Shown here: piece after piece, positions 43,725-56,464 of the stretch
Numbering within the stretch: the stretch's first letter is position 1
Layout of the letters: each line of letters opens with the position of its first letter
Assembly: GCF_035582795.1 (NCBI RefSeq)
Contig: NC_134373.1
Coordinates: 27,746,501-27,810,500 of the forward strand
Length of the DNA: 64,000 bases
Source of the DNA: Mycteria americana
Taxonomy: Eukaryota > Chordata > Aves > Ciconiiformes > Ciconiidae
Direction: 5' to 3'
The notes under the pieces: model-generated
Databases searched by the model: none
What the model was told of the DNA's origin: nothing
What the model saw: only the letters and a program-made list of their open reading frames with translations
Translations under genes and position numbers: made by a program

Positions 43725-44145
43725 TTTACAAGAGAAGTGAATGCAGCTGTGGGAAAAGGGCTAAGGAATTTTAAGAGGAATCAAGGAGATTTATTGACCA
43801 AACACTGAAACTGAAAATGTTTGCTGCACTGTACAGTTGTAATAAGCAAAGAGAAGAATCTTATAATGACAGTTACATTTACCATTCTGCTAGAAATCTC
43901 TTTTCAGTTGCTTTAATATTTACTTCTGGCTAAACCTGTACCTATTCTGCCTGTCTTTTATCAGATATTCATTTGACTGATAAATAGATGCTTATCAACT
44001 GCTACTTTGCTCCACTGTCTAGTGTTATATCTGAATATGTGTCATAGAGCTTTACATTTATGAAAGCAGTGTAGTTCCGTGAAGGGGAATTTATCAACTG
44101 TACTTGCCTTATGTTTTACAGATACTCTTTGTGTCAAGCAGAATA

Positions 44146-44220
44146 TTGATTATTCAGGGTATTTATATAGTGTAAAATGAAGTTTGATTATTCAGGGGTT
44201 TTACTCAGTGTAAAATGAAG
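44146..44220. repeat. Two-copy tandem duplication, about 38 bp unit
   Basis: TTGATTATTCAGGG and GTGTAAAATGAAG occur twice in the same order, at 44146-44183 and 44184-44220, with a few differences. Confidence 0.8.
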
Positions 44221-47200
44221 TCTGTGTTGTAAAAATCTTCAGTCTTTAAAGATTAACAGTCGTCACGTTTGCTAAAGGGAATATAGTCTGTGCAGTGTCA
44301 TTCTGCAGTAAGGTCCATTGTCTGCCTTAAGATGTAAATGAACAAATAGGAGGCAACAGTTGCTTGTTACAAGCTTTTATGGCTATGTTTAGTCTTCTGA
44401 ATAATTGTATAGAATATCCTGTATAATCTTTAAGAAAGCATGCTATTTGCCAGATAGTGTAATTTCATATACTTCTAATCAGCACCTCCTAGTTTACTCT
44501 TGTCATCTCAAATAGCAGACTTGTGTTAAACGGCTGAGTAATGCAGACATTAGGGGAATAATCTTATTAGTAAAGTCAACACTGCCTGTGTTCTGGATTA
44601 CTGAATGTGGCTGAGTCCTAAAGGTAAATGAGTTGCTTCATAAACTTCCATGGTGGGACTGAGGCAGACAAACCTATCAGTGCTGCTGCCCAGTGTCATT
44701 TATAGTGTGCTTTTTCTAGAGAAGCAGCTCCATACCTGAATGACTACTGTATTTTCCCATACTTTGGTCTGTTTCAATAGCTGGCTGCTCTGTATTTATT
44801 TTGCTCTGGAGCTAAACTTAAACATCTTGGGCACTGGGAATGCGTCCTGAAATGCAAAATACTAAGTATGATGGGAGATTCCAGTCTGGGTAAGAAATAC
44901 AGTTGCTAGGGGGCAAGATGAAGCATCTTACGAATCTTCCAGCAGTGGTTTAGGACTGTCCTCCCCAAGCTATTTGCTCTTCCTCTCTTTTGGCATCAGC
45001 CTCACGGTAATGGTGCATTTGTATTGGGAGGACTGGAACTACTGAGATGCAGCACACGTTTCCTTCTGTCATGGAACGGCAGAAGAGCATAGCAGACATG
45101 TAGGGCTAGCAAAGGCTTGAAATAATACTGTTGCATGCTCAATGCATGTGAGCTGGACTTAAATTCATGAACAGAATATTGGCCCTCCTGCTGGTGAGGA
45201 AGGACTCCTGATCATGATATAACATCCTGGCATCACAAACTTTACTATGCTACTGCTGTTCCCAAAATAAGCTGTTTTGACTTCCCTTACCTGCTCTGTC
45301 TCCAGCAGCTTGTTCCTTTGCCAGTTAACCCCTCTTTTGATTAAAAATACATGAAATTAATCACTTATTTAACTAGATCCTTTTCTGGATGTAGTTCAAA
45401 ATGTGGTAACGTGGCAATATGGTGCCTGCTATAGGAAGGCAAAGAAAGTTGGGGAGGAAAAGGAGGATGATGGCACGGCCATGAAAAGGGCTCATTTGTT
45501 CCCATTTAAAGTGTTTAGAAGCTATGGCTTTAGTGTTAACTAATACAAGCACTTGTTAGCCTCAAGCAATATGTCTAGAAGGTGAGAACCTCTTATTGCA
45601 GTGAGGTATTGATTCTGGAATCCAGGGAGAGCCATATTGCCAGATTTCAGTCAATTGCTTGAGTAGACTATCCTAAGATGTGCTTACCCTATAATTTCCA
45701 CCCCTGCTTCTCCCAACTTCCATTGACTGTATAGGGCTTGTACTGAATGCATAACTAACTAGTATGCTTTATTGCACCTTCTGTCATCTATTTTTATACT
45801 CTTCCATATCAGCAATTACACTGTTCCTATAAGCTTTATTTTGCTCCAGTAGCATGACACGTGATCTCAGAACCATGCTTGTGGGTTTGGGCTGAGATCA
45901 GTGCAAGCCAGTGTCATAAGCACTGGTCTCTGGTGTTGATAGAATTTTTTTTTTTTTTTTTTTAATCTCAGAGTCAATATTTAGCTATTTATCCTGCTCC
46001 TGATACTGAAAATGCTCTGTTTTAGTCACAGATTATGGCACAGTAGCGCTGATGGCTGTCAGGATGTACATCACCTCTGCAAAGCACTCTTGGGATGGTG
46101 CTCATAGTGCAGTGAGAGTGCTGTGTGCTATGCCAGCTTTGTGCAGAAATACAAAGGACCACACGGGCAGAGGAATGTGGGATGATTTTCCACCACCCTT
46201 GCTAGCTTCTTCTGTAGTGAAGGAACTCTGACTTCAAAACATAGTGTTCACTAACCCTTCTTCCATCAGGGAAATCCATTTGCAAGATGTTAAAACTGAC
46301 AAATGGCCATGAACTGGAACATTAAGGCAAGGGAAACGCTGGATGTGTTTTCAAAGCTGTGTAAGCAGCTGTGGTTCATTGATCTTGCTTGATGGTGCAG
46401 GAGCATCACACAATGCCAGCATTTTTCTTGGCTCTTTCCCTATCATTTAGAAGAAAAGGTCACCTTCTTAACTTTCTAGTTAAAGACTCTTGGTCATGAC
46501 AAGTGTCTCGTGAACATGGCTGACAATTTTGCTGAATGTGGAACAAAGTATCTTAGCTTTGAGGGACTACTCCGTCTCCTTCATGTTGGCTCTGGAGTTC
46601 TTATTAATCAGTGTGATTCAGAGCCTTGTGCTTTTCTTGGGTATGCTTTATCAGTTGGTCTGTCTTTAGCACAGTCCTCTTCGATCCATTTTTTTTAAAA
46701 GATGACAATATTTGTTTTTGTCACGTTCTGCAGCCTATTTCAGTGGAAGATCTCAAAATACTCAGGTTGTGGGCCTCGATGTGCAATTTTTTAGTTTCAT
46801 ATGTGGTTCTCACTGGAAGTTTACTTGCCTGGGTATGCAGCTTGGCATCTTGTCCCACTGAAGTCTTGCCTACTTGAAAGAGCTTACCAGCAGAATTATA
46901 TATGCCTATAATAACGATGTAAGTCTTAAACTTCTGCTCAAGTAGGTTTTCCCAGGTTTGTTTAGGGTGGCCAAAATAAACCCTTAACCCTTGTTTTGGG
47001 TAGATTTTGAGGGCTTGTCCAGGTTTTACAAACCTCTAATTGTCTTAAAGGTTAAATACCTCTGGCCTCATGGCCAGAAAGCAGCATGTGAGTGGCAGCT
47101 CAGCTGGGCTTACTGTGCTGTAGAGTCAAGTGCAGCAGCACAGATCACCGCTACCTCGGTACAACTCTCTCTGAACACACATTGCCTGTCAGCATGTCAC

Positions 47201-47749
47201 AGAAGGGGCTTTGCTAAACACGCACGGGTCATTTGTGAATCTTGTACACAGTGGTCCATGCCTGTAAGCTTATTTTTAAATCTGTACAAAACTAATTACA
47301 GTGCCATACTAATATTTACAGTCATCTGCTACTTAGACTTCAAGGGTAGCAGTAATTGCTATCCTGCTACGTACTGGGGAGCGCTTCCTCGCTGATTGAA
47401 GAAGGTGGCTCCTGCAGAGAATGGTCAGCCTGTGCTGGGAGAAACGGGCAACCTGAAGGCAGCAGAGCAGCATTTTGAACTGTCCCAAGAACCAGGCGCA
47501 GCCTGCTCACTACGGAGCTGAGGCAGCTCAGCCTACTGCAGGACTGCCGCTCTAGGCTTGTCAGGGGCAAGGGGTTTTCTTGAAGTAAGCAGTGGAGGAC
47601 ACATGATTGTACCCAGGTGAATGTTCACATCCTGTCTTCGAACAATAGAGGTGACAAAACAGCAGAAAAAGCAACAGCCTGGGCCTAACTTAAAATCGCT
47701 TGACAAAAAATAGCGGCCGCTCCCCCAGGCAGTGGAATACAGCATGGCA

Positions 47750-48950
47750 CTCAAGCAGTAGCAGGAGGCACGCAACCCCTCTGCCGTTTACCTGTCAGGC
47801 CGCCGCGGCCATTGGGTGCCGCGGAGGTTCCCAGCGCAGGCGGCTGCCAGGGCCCCGTCTGCGCCCCCCGGTACCACGGCACCAGCAGGCGGGGCGGCGG
47901 CGCTTTGCCGCAGCTGCACGGGGGAAGGCGAGGCCCGGCCTCGTCCCAGGCCTCCCTGCGTCAGCGGGGCCGCCTCACGGCGGAGCGCGTTGCGCAACGC
48001 CCGGTCTCCCGCACCGCCCGTTCCCAGCCCCGAGGAGCGAAAGGTGGCGGGGTGGGGAAGGGCGCGGTGCGCATGCGCCGCCGCAGCCCTTCGGTGCGCG
48101 CTTCCCACTTTCCACCGTCTCCTTTTGCGCGTGCGCAGAGGTGGGCCGTTGTTCTCGGGCCGCCCGTGCGCCGTGACGCCAGGCCGTGGTGACGTCTCGC
48201 GCTCGCCCCCCTCCCCCCCCCCCCCGCCGACGGCGCGGCCGACGTCACGAGTTTCGGCGGAGAGGGAGGCGGAGCTTTCGGTTGGCAGCAGGAGCGGCGG
48301 CGGCCGCCGGCGCCTCACGCCTGACGGGATCGCCCCCCTCCCCCCCGGCCCAGCCCGGCCCGGCCCCGCCGCGGCGCCAGCGCTCCGGGGGCACCTTCTC
48401 CACTCCCCTCCTCACGGGCCCGCCTCGGAGCGCGGCTCCCTCCGCGCCGGCCTCGGTGCCTCCTGTCACCCTCTCCGCCGTGCCCCCGTGCGGGCAGGCC
48501 CCGGGCCCCTTCCCCCCCTCCTCCGGGGGGGTGGGCTCCTCTCCGGAAACCTGGCCGCTCCCTCCGCGCCGCCTGCCCAGCCGGGCCTGCGCCCGCCGCC
48601 AGCGGGCAGCGCGGGGGGTCCCTCGCGGCCGCCCGGCCTCCGCTGTGACACAGGTCGGTGCCGGCGGGGCGGGCGGGGGTGGTTCTGGGAAAGGCCGGGC
48701 GGGGGGCGGCCCTCGGCTGCCCGGATGCGTGTGTGTTTTGGGGGGCGGGTTTGTCGGTACGCGTTGGAGGGGGCCGCCGGTGTGGGGGACGCTTGGGGCA
48801 GCTTCGGCATCCAGGAGGTGCCCGGGCAGGGCGGGGGAAGCGCTAACCGCACTGCTGGGAGCCGCCGGGGCACCGGCCCTGTGCAGATGGAGGTACGCGG
48901 CGGTGCAGTTATTTGAGGTGCTGGGGGGACACGGCGTGCTAGTTATTTAC
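47750..48950. promoter_or_regulatory. Second CpG island, promoter of unidentified gene(s)
   Basis: About 1.2 kb of very G+C-rich, CpG-dense sequence. It has two CRE-like octamers, GC boxes and a poly-C tract (about 48209-48225). A strong minus-strand splice donor (GACAG|GTAAAC, last exon base 47792) suggests a transcript running left. Plus-strand donors at CACAG|gtcggt (48653/48654) and GGAG|gtacgc (48894/48895) could serve one running right. Long open frames in it are Pro/Arg/Gly-rich compositional artefacts. By human gene order MREG would be expected here, but its Cys-rich N-terminus is not encoded. Confidence 0.75.
48190..48248. promoter_or_regulatory. Pair of CRE-like sites
   Basis: TGACGTCT at 48190-48197 and CGACGTCA at 48240-48247 each match the CREB/ATF octamer TGACGTCA at 7 of 8 positions, 50 bp apart in the centre of the island. 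Confidence 0.5.
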
Positions 48951-51900
48951 GTTACAACTGCAGAATCTTAAGGATTTTACGAGCTCTACAAATGTTTATA
49001 TGTCACCGTAAACCTTCCTGTGATTGCATACTGATGCTGTAGTCTCTTGTCTTTAAATTGCTCTGCAGTGATAGCAGCGCTGTGAATTGGGTATGTAGGT
49101 CAGATTCTGAGAGGTGTTTTTGTCGGGGTAGTAGGTGAATGTTAGATTATTTTTTCCCTTATTGCTTTTGAGGTGCATTGCAGCACCCACGAGGTTGGGT
49201 TTTTTCTGGCTTCCTCTCTTGCTTCATAAATCTGGTTTTAGTTTTTGGCTGTGGAATTACTGAAGATCAAAGCATTAAATAAGCTGAGCACTTCTAAGCT
49301 GTATTGTATCATGAAGTGTCCTCTAAGGATGGTAAAAGATAATAGAAGCCTGCCTTGAAATAAGGGGGATTTCTAGTCCATGCAGAAAATGTTTCTCAGC
49401 TATAACATTTCTTTTCTTTAAACAATGCAGCACATTGCAGAGTGTAAGAGGCCTTCAGAAATGTGTTGCTACGTATATGGCAAAGATGTAGTGTTTGCAG
49501 AATGAATGTCTACATGCTTGTCTTGCACAACATCTTGGATTCTCTCGTGGCATAGCACTTATTAGCAGAATACCCTAGAAAGTGTTCTTTCCTATGGAAT
49601 TCCCTTATGGATAGTTTTAAGGGAATGGGCAGAGATGAGTTAGTACTTACACTATGCTGAAAAACCTTAGAAGAATTTTCTTGGCAGTTTGTTGTGTTTT
49701 TTTTTTTTTCCCTACCCTATGCCTAAACCCTTCACTGTTATTTGAAAATAACAGAAATGTATGAGGAAATTTTACTTTGATGTATGCCTTTGCTTACAGT
49801 GGCTTTTAAAATAATGGCTTTCCTCAGAAATATATTTTAAAAATGAAAACTTGCTGTAATCCTTGTTTTCTGTACACTTTGTGTTCTGTCATGATTGCCA
49901 CTGAAATTTATTGAACCTGAATATTGATTCAGATAATGAGGCTGTATATAATTGATTTTTTTTCGAAGGTTTTATTGTATTTTGATAAAGCAGAATAGCA
50001 AGGTAATGTTTATGAAATTGACTTATTGCGGGAGAAAAATCTGTGATGAACTCTGTGTCAGTGGTTTACCTGACACTAATGGAAGACTACAGTGAAGGAA
50101 ACAGATGTTTCTGAATTGCTTGTCTTGGCTTGCTGAGATTTCTAAACTGTCAGAGGAAACTTTTTCTAAGATAGCTGTGGCGTTTGGTAATCTTGAGAGC
50201 TTTTATAGTATATGTGAGTAGGCAGATATCTGTGACAGGTAGAATTTATTAATGTAGTGTAGCAAGAGCATTATTTTGTTGTTTAATATCATGGTAGGGA
50301 AGCTTTTCTTTTTTTTTCTTTATGGTGATAAAACTCTAGATAGTTAAAATAACCTTTCAAATTTGGTCATAGACCTGTCAGTCGTTCTTTGCTGTAGTTC
50401 TTAGGAAAGCTAGTCAAATCACAGAGTTGTGGAATTTAAAGCCAATTGAGGCTAAATGCAGAAGGCTTATTGTTTTATTATAAAAATAAGTTTTCTTCTG
50501 GAGAAAGCAAGAAAGTTGGTCATGCTATAAATTTAATTCACGTTTATAGTTTTTACTTTACATTTTTTTCTTACAATTTCCTAAAATACAGTGTTAATAT
50601 TTAGGTACAAATCAGAATCATTGTTTTTTAAAACCTTGACATTATTAACAAGTATTTATGGAGAACTTCTTGAAAAAAGTTTTGCATATTAGCAATCTTA
50701 AGTTTCATTTTTTTTGTCTTTCATCTGTATTATCTTTACTGCAGGCTAACTTTTTACATCAGCAAACTAAATCAAAAGTAATGAATAACATGTAATTTAT
50801 TTTTGTGACATATTGTTCAGTGACTCTCTAACTGAGCATTCTCTGAACTGAAAAGAATGTTTTCTTATGAAATGCAACCCAAGAATGATAATAGTGATGT
50901 CCTTCATTGATTCCCCCTCTCCCACCAAACACACAGCCAAAGGTGTTCTGATCTGTTGAGAGGTACACATTTGCTCTGGAGTAATGAATGTATTTGCTAA
51001 TAATTTCTTTTTAGATCTTTGCTGTTAAAATTATCCTCTGTTTAGACTACTATTTGGAGAAAAATAAATGAATGATGAAAATGTAACTGATCAACGTAAT
51101 TAAGTACTTCTTGTTACTTTTCCAGAGCTTATTTTCATACATATGACAAACTAATGTAAATGTGTATATTGACTAGTGACTCTACCCAGGTTTATCTAAT
51201 TAGCAAACAATTAAGTTTGCTGTCCTGAAAGTTTAATTTCTAAATTGAAGCTTTTAAAATTCTGAAGTAGAACTGAAGTAGACACAGTATTAAATTAAAA
51301 TTATAAAAAAAAAAAATCAGTGAATTCTATTAAGCACACTAATTTTTCTGTGGGAGAGAAGAAAATTTTTTTTTTTTTAAGAATAAATACTGCATTTGCT
51401 ATTTTAGTATTCTGGTATTTTGTAGTGCTAAGGAATAGGTCAAAATAGGTCATGCATGCTATAATTGCACATCTCTTGCAAAATAACATTGTAAACATAT
51501 AATTGGGCAGTGGGAACATGTTCAGAATGCAGTGCGTTAGTCGTGATTCTCACTTTTGGATCTTAGCATGAGATCTTGATTTAGTAATATAGTAAGAATG
51601 ACAAATACAGCTTATGGCTGTATGTTAACCTAATTTCTTAGACTAATCATGCTTGTTTGCAGGTTTTTCTGAGATGTTTTTAATATATTCAACTTAAGTG
51701 TATTTTTTGAGAAGCTGCAGAAAGTTTGGTGACAATAAGTGAAGGAAAGGTGGAGTTCTATGTTAGGATATTGCACTGATTTCCATCTGTGGGAACCACT
51801 GCTCTAGAGACACTTGACCCACAAATACACATATGGCATAGTTTAGAGCCCAGCTTAATGAGGTCATTTGAAGTTGGACTTACTTGAGCAAGGCCAAAGC

Positions 51901-52470
51901 AGGGGTATCTGCAGTGTGCTTTAAAAACTGAGAGTTGGGAATTGGTAATGTAGGGAGACCTATAGAGCATGACTTTTTCCTGTTCATTTGCAAAGTGTTT
52001 TATTTTTTTATTTCTCTATTTCAAATTATTGCGTATTTTTAAAATTATACCAGCAAACTGCAACTTAGTTCTTCACATAAGAAGAAAATAATTTTCTTTA
52101 GGCTAGAGGGTTTTTTTCTTTGCTGTAGCTTTGTTTCCAGCCATTTTTTTTCTTTGAGTCCTTCACTATTTTTTCCTCACTTGCTTTTCTTTCTGTGTTT
52201 CCATTCAATCGTTTGTCCACTTCTGTGGATTATCTGCAGTAATAAAAGATACTGCTTTTGTGTTCCTGAGATGCTTTGTGCTAAGTACACTAACAATCTG
52301 ACAACAGCAATGTAACAAAATTCAGATGTTTCAGAACTTTACATTGCAAAGACTGTACTTTTGAAGCTCAGGTATGATAACACCGATAAACTGTTCTCAT
52401 TTGGATAAATGAAGAAATGATAGATGTGTAAGAAGGGAAGGGATTTCATTAGGTCAGTCCCTACCCTGAG
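48951..52470. other. A+T-rich DNA right of the island, no gene seen
   Basis: Probably the first intron of a plus-strand gene starting in the island, or intergenic DNA. No exon with convincing coding content and splice sites was found. Confidence 0.5.
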
Positions 52471-52479
52471 GCAGAAGCA

Positions 52480-52930
52480 AATACACTGAAATCATGTCTG
52501 ACAGACGTTTGTCTGATCTGTTCTTAAAAAACTCAAAAGAGGGGAATACCACACCTCTTCACTGGTCTATTTATAGCTAGTACATAACTACCATTATAGT
52601 TAGGAGGCTTTTCTTAATATTTAACTTAAGTCTCTGTCCTGGTGCTAGTTAAGCCAGTTAGTTCTTGTCCAGCTATTATTACTCATGCAGGATAATGATT
52701 TCTGTACTCTCTGCACCAACTGTTTGCATACGTGAAGACTGTTCCTCTGTCTCCTTTTATTTCAGACTTCTCTTTACTAAACTGTGCAAACAGGGCTTTT
52801 CTTCACAGGTCATGTTTTCTCAGGATTTTTGCTGTTGTTGTTAACTCTCACTGGACTCCCTGTGATTTGTCTGTATCTTTTTCAAAGTTCCCCAGACAAA
52901 GTCTTACAGCAACAGAGTAATTAACTTACT
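52480..52930 (-). mobile_element. Decayed CR1 LINE, 3' region
   Basis: Reading the plus strand, the words TTGTCTGATCTGTTCTTAAA, AACTACCATTATAGTTAGGA, AGTTCTTGTCC, GAAGACTGTTCCTCTGTCTC, CAGACTTCTCTTTACTAAAC, AGGTCATGTTTTCTC and TTTGTCTGTATCTTT occur in the order of the reverse-complemented sauropsid CR1 3' region. The element is therefore on the minus strand. Many substitutions indicate an old copy. Confidence 0.85.
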
Positions 52931-54889
52931 CCGTAAGTTGCAGCAGAAGTAACATGACAGCCTTATTAAAATGTCATTCTTGGGTGTGTGTGCAGGTATG
53001 GTTGGTTTTTGTTTTGTTTTGGGGTTTTTTTTTCCAACAACATCAGGTTCTTGGCTCCTGCATTTGTTAACACAGGAGCTTGTATTAGTGTTTCTTAAAT
53101 CAGGTATCTCTTTCTTCATATATATGAATTTGAGTTATCTTTCCAAAGAGTAGAACCTTATACTGTATTGAATTCAATCTTTATTTTAGGTTAGTTTTCT
53201 TACATTAAGCATTTCTAGACTCAACAGGATCACTGTTCAATAAGTTATTCTACAGGAAAGTATGCAGTTTCTGCTCTTCCACATCTATTTCCCAGCACAT
53301 AAAATCCCTGTGGCTTTTGAACGTAAGCCTGCTTTACAACAGGAAACTTGATTGAGAACAAGTTCTCCTAGGGTTAGATGCAGCTTCTATTGGCAAAAAT
53401 GTGTCTTTACCGGTCTGTTTTATACGTGTGCTGTGTTTGAAGCAAGTTGTATTGCTAAGATAACTCCTGTCAGCATAACTGTACCTGAACAAGCCTTTTG
53501 CCGTTTTGAGATGTCATACAGTCCAATGACATAGTAGAATAAATTTTTATCCTATAGGCGTGCTTTATTGGAAGAACTGCAGAGCCAGCTACGAAACAGA
53601 TGTGTTCAACATGTTCCCTGGCTTTACTCCATTTTATCTGACTTACGTAGATGACTTTATCCATAATTTTTGAGGCTAGATCACAGATGGGACAAATTGT
53701 GTGATTCTTTCAGCAGTGCTGCCTTCGCAAAAACCAAAACAGACACCAATAATAATTATTAAAAAAGGCCTTTAGTTTCTTGCAGGAAGAAGTATTCAAG
53801 TAGTCAATGTTGATTACCTCTTACCTATCCTCAAAATTACTTTAAAATAATTTAGACAAGAGAGTTCTGTAAATGCCACCAGTTTGAATGCCATGTTACC
53901 AAAACAATAACAATGGGAACTGTAGTCTCACCTTTGAACAAAGATTTGAAAACTGGAAAACATCTGGGTCAAGATGTTGTTTGAATTAAAAGAGAACTCA
54001 AATACTGACACAAGCAGTAATTAAACTTCTAAAGAAAATCTAAAGAAAATAAGATGTTCTATTGAAGAACGTGAGAATTGTCACCCTAAATATTTTTTGA
54101 ATCTAACTGCTGAAAAGTGATTGGTAAAGCTTAACCTGTATTTAATTGTTGTTTTGTCACATTGACTATCTGTATTTTTAGCAGTGCCACAGTTGTTGTA
54201 ACTTCAGCATGAGGATTTTTATTTAAAAAAAAAAAAAAAGTAATTGGAATGGCAAACCCCCAAACCTTCAAGCACTGTTTTGTTTTTTCCATAATGGCTT
54301 GATGATAACTGAATGGGTAGAAAGTAGTAGTTAGGAAAGAGTTTCTTGTGCTGCTGATACCAGTAAGTGCAGTAACTTCTGGCAGGGATGAGGTGGATAG
54401 TGTAATAAATGACTTTTTAAGCTGCTGCAGCAAGTTCCTTTAGAGAATATCTGTTAAGGCTCTGTGTCTGTGGTATTTGCACTATCATGAATACCAAATG
54501 AGACTTTCAAATGAAAATTTAAATGTTTTTGGTGAAGTGGCTGACAAGTTTTAGGTAAAATCTTAATCCCTAATGAAATCAGACAAAAGATAATCCAGTA
54601 TTCTTCCTCCAGTGGTAAGCATGAATGAATGATTATGGAAGAGTGAGAACAGGACAAGCATATATAATACTTAGCTTGAATATTCTTTCAGTCCCTAACT
54701 ATTTTCAGTAAAGGTCTGTTCTTAATCTGATGTGGGTTTTGTGTAGTTAGTAACCTTTGGATTTTTATCCTCAAACTTGGCCGGTCCTTTTTTTGCATGC
54801 AGCTAAATGTCTGGCATCCAAATGTCCTTTGGTAAGAAATTTTACAAGTATGCTATTTGTTATGTTAAAATCTACCTTCATTTTTTCTG

Positions 54890-55800
54890 AATTTAGCTTG
54901 TACTGGTTTCCTTTGGTGACACATTCTTTTGGAAGAGAGTGAACAGTCCATCTCCGTCCAATATAACAACCCGTCTCTCTGTTCCTCATATGATTTTGTA
55001 GCCCTTTATCACTTTCTCCCTCCACCCGAATATTTCTGAAATCAGAGTCCTAACTTGCCTATTTGTTCCCCCCCTGTAGAACACATTCTGTGCCTTCGAT
55101 CGTAACTTTTGCTCTTCTCTGGAACGACTGTATTCTGCTACATCCTCTTCTGGAGCTGAAGGCCCCAGGACTGCTAGTGATATTCTGGTTGGACAGACAG
55201 TGATCTGTTTAGGACTGATTTCTTTGATAATAATTCCTAACACTGGCTTTCATTTCTGAGTGCTGGCAGTATTCAGTGCAAAGCCCATTGGTTTGTTATG
55301 TGCAAAGTTAGAACTTCTTCTCTTCCTCCTCCCCTCTGCTCCCCAACTTGCATCACTTTCATTAATCTGTGCTGGCTATCATCTGCTTTATTGCTCAGTC
55401 CCCTAGTCTAACAAAGACCGCCTCCTCTACTGCTGTCAGCCCTTTCCTTGTTCTCCTGAATAACGTAGTATTGATAGGCACAGTAGCGGTGGCAAACTTC
55501 ACTTTGCTCCTGATTATTGGATAATTTAGAATATGTTGAACAACACAGAGTCTTGTGGAGCCCCACTGGTATCCTCCTTCCTTATAGAACACCAACTATG
55601 TCTGTCCTGTATTTTCTGTATTTTAACTGATTTATTGCTGCAAGGGTCTTTCTCTTTTCTTATGCTGTGACTGCAAGAAAGCCTTTGGCGAGACTTTTCC
55701 AGTACTGGAAATCCAAGTAGACCGTGGTAGTGACTGCGTTCAGCTCTTTTTACATGTATTCAGAGTGCACCAAGAGATTTGCAAGTGAGATCTCTTTTTG
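54890..55800 (-). mobile_element. Decayed CR1-type LINE with reverse-transcriptase remnant
   Basis: On the minus strand the right end reads GTCTACTTGGATTTCCAGTA...CCAAAGGCTTTC, a decayed YLDFxKAFD...PHxRL reverse-transcriptase segment. Further on, GGGGCTCCACAAGACTCTGT and TTGTTCAACATATTC match the GVPQGSVLGP...LFNI region. The left part (AATAATTCCTAACA, TTGCTCTTCTCTGGAAC, CCTCATATGATTTTGTAGCC on the plus strand) matches the 3' region of the same family. Frames are broken throughout; the element is dead. Confidence 0.8.
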
Positions 55801-56310
55801 GAACAGCCATATCTACTCTTCCCTGCTCTGTCATAATTATCCATATGTCCATTATTTCTTGTTTATTTGTTATAGGTCGCACTTAACTGTTTGTAGTTCC
55901 CTGGAATCCCTGTATTACATGTGCCGTCTTTTAAAAGATATTTTAAAAAGATCCAAATCTGTGCAGTGGCCAAGAGGGGTGGTTCCAGCATGAGTTCTTG
56001 CTCCTTTCTTTGTGTTGGTATTGGTGCTGTAGAAGTGTGAGGTCAGTTAGATAGGCTGATGGTTAATTAAAAGGTAAAATAAATAATTTCAGCTGATCAT
56101 CTGTTTTGGTCTGGATCTCCTGCTTGTTATTGAGGTTCAGCTGGAAAGCAGCAGTTACTGTAGACAAGCAGGAATACTCCCTTGACAGAAATGCAACTTT
56201 AGCAGTGGAACTGTCCTCTTAAAGATGATGATTAGATATGGGCATGTACATAGTAATCCTTCCACCAGTATATACTCCCAACTTTTGAATCTGTAGTTAG
56301 TTTACCTTAT

Positions 56311-56464
56311 TAACTGTATTTATGAGGATTCATACATTTTTATCAGTTGACGGAAAAGTATAATTATGTAGCATCTTAGATGTTACATAATTAACTGTAT
56401 TTATGACGGTTCATACATTTTTATCAGTTGAGGGAGAAGTATAATTATGTAGCATCGTAGATGT
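56311..56464. repeat. Tandem duplication, 81-bp period, about 1.9 copies
   Basis: The unit beginning TAACTGTATTTATGA starts at 56311 and again at 56392. The two copies differ at only a handful of positions over 73 bp, suggesting a fairly recent local duplication. Confidence 0.9.

Larger units (their letters stand above)
42111..47750. other. Gene-poor DNA between PECR and the second CpG island
   Basis: No exon is supported. Visible features are simple repeats: a C11 run (43120-43130), a T-rich run near 43330, a TTTA repeat near 43700, a small tandem duplication at 44146-44220 and T19 at 45945-45963. If the strong minus-strand donor at 47792 is used, a minus-strand transcript would run into this interval and converge on PECR. 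Confidence 0.6.

Noticed and set aside
47816-48916. 366-codon plus-strand ORF in the second CpG island (and similar long frames on both strands)
   Set aside because: Extremely Pro/Arg/Gly/Ala-rich, open in several frames and both strands at once, and no recognisable domain. Stop codons are simply rare in such G+C-rich DNA.
53330-53530. Possible non-autonomous DNA transposon (words such as GTCAGCATAACTGTA)
   Set aside because: The similarity to reptile repeats is too short, and no terminal inverted repeats or target-site duplications could be found.
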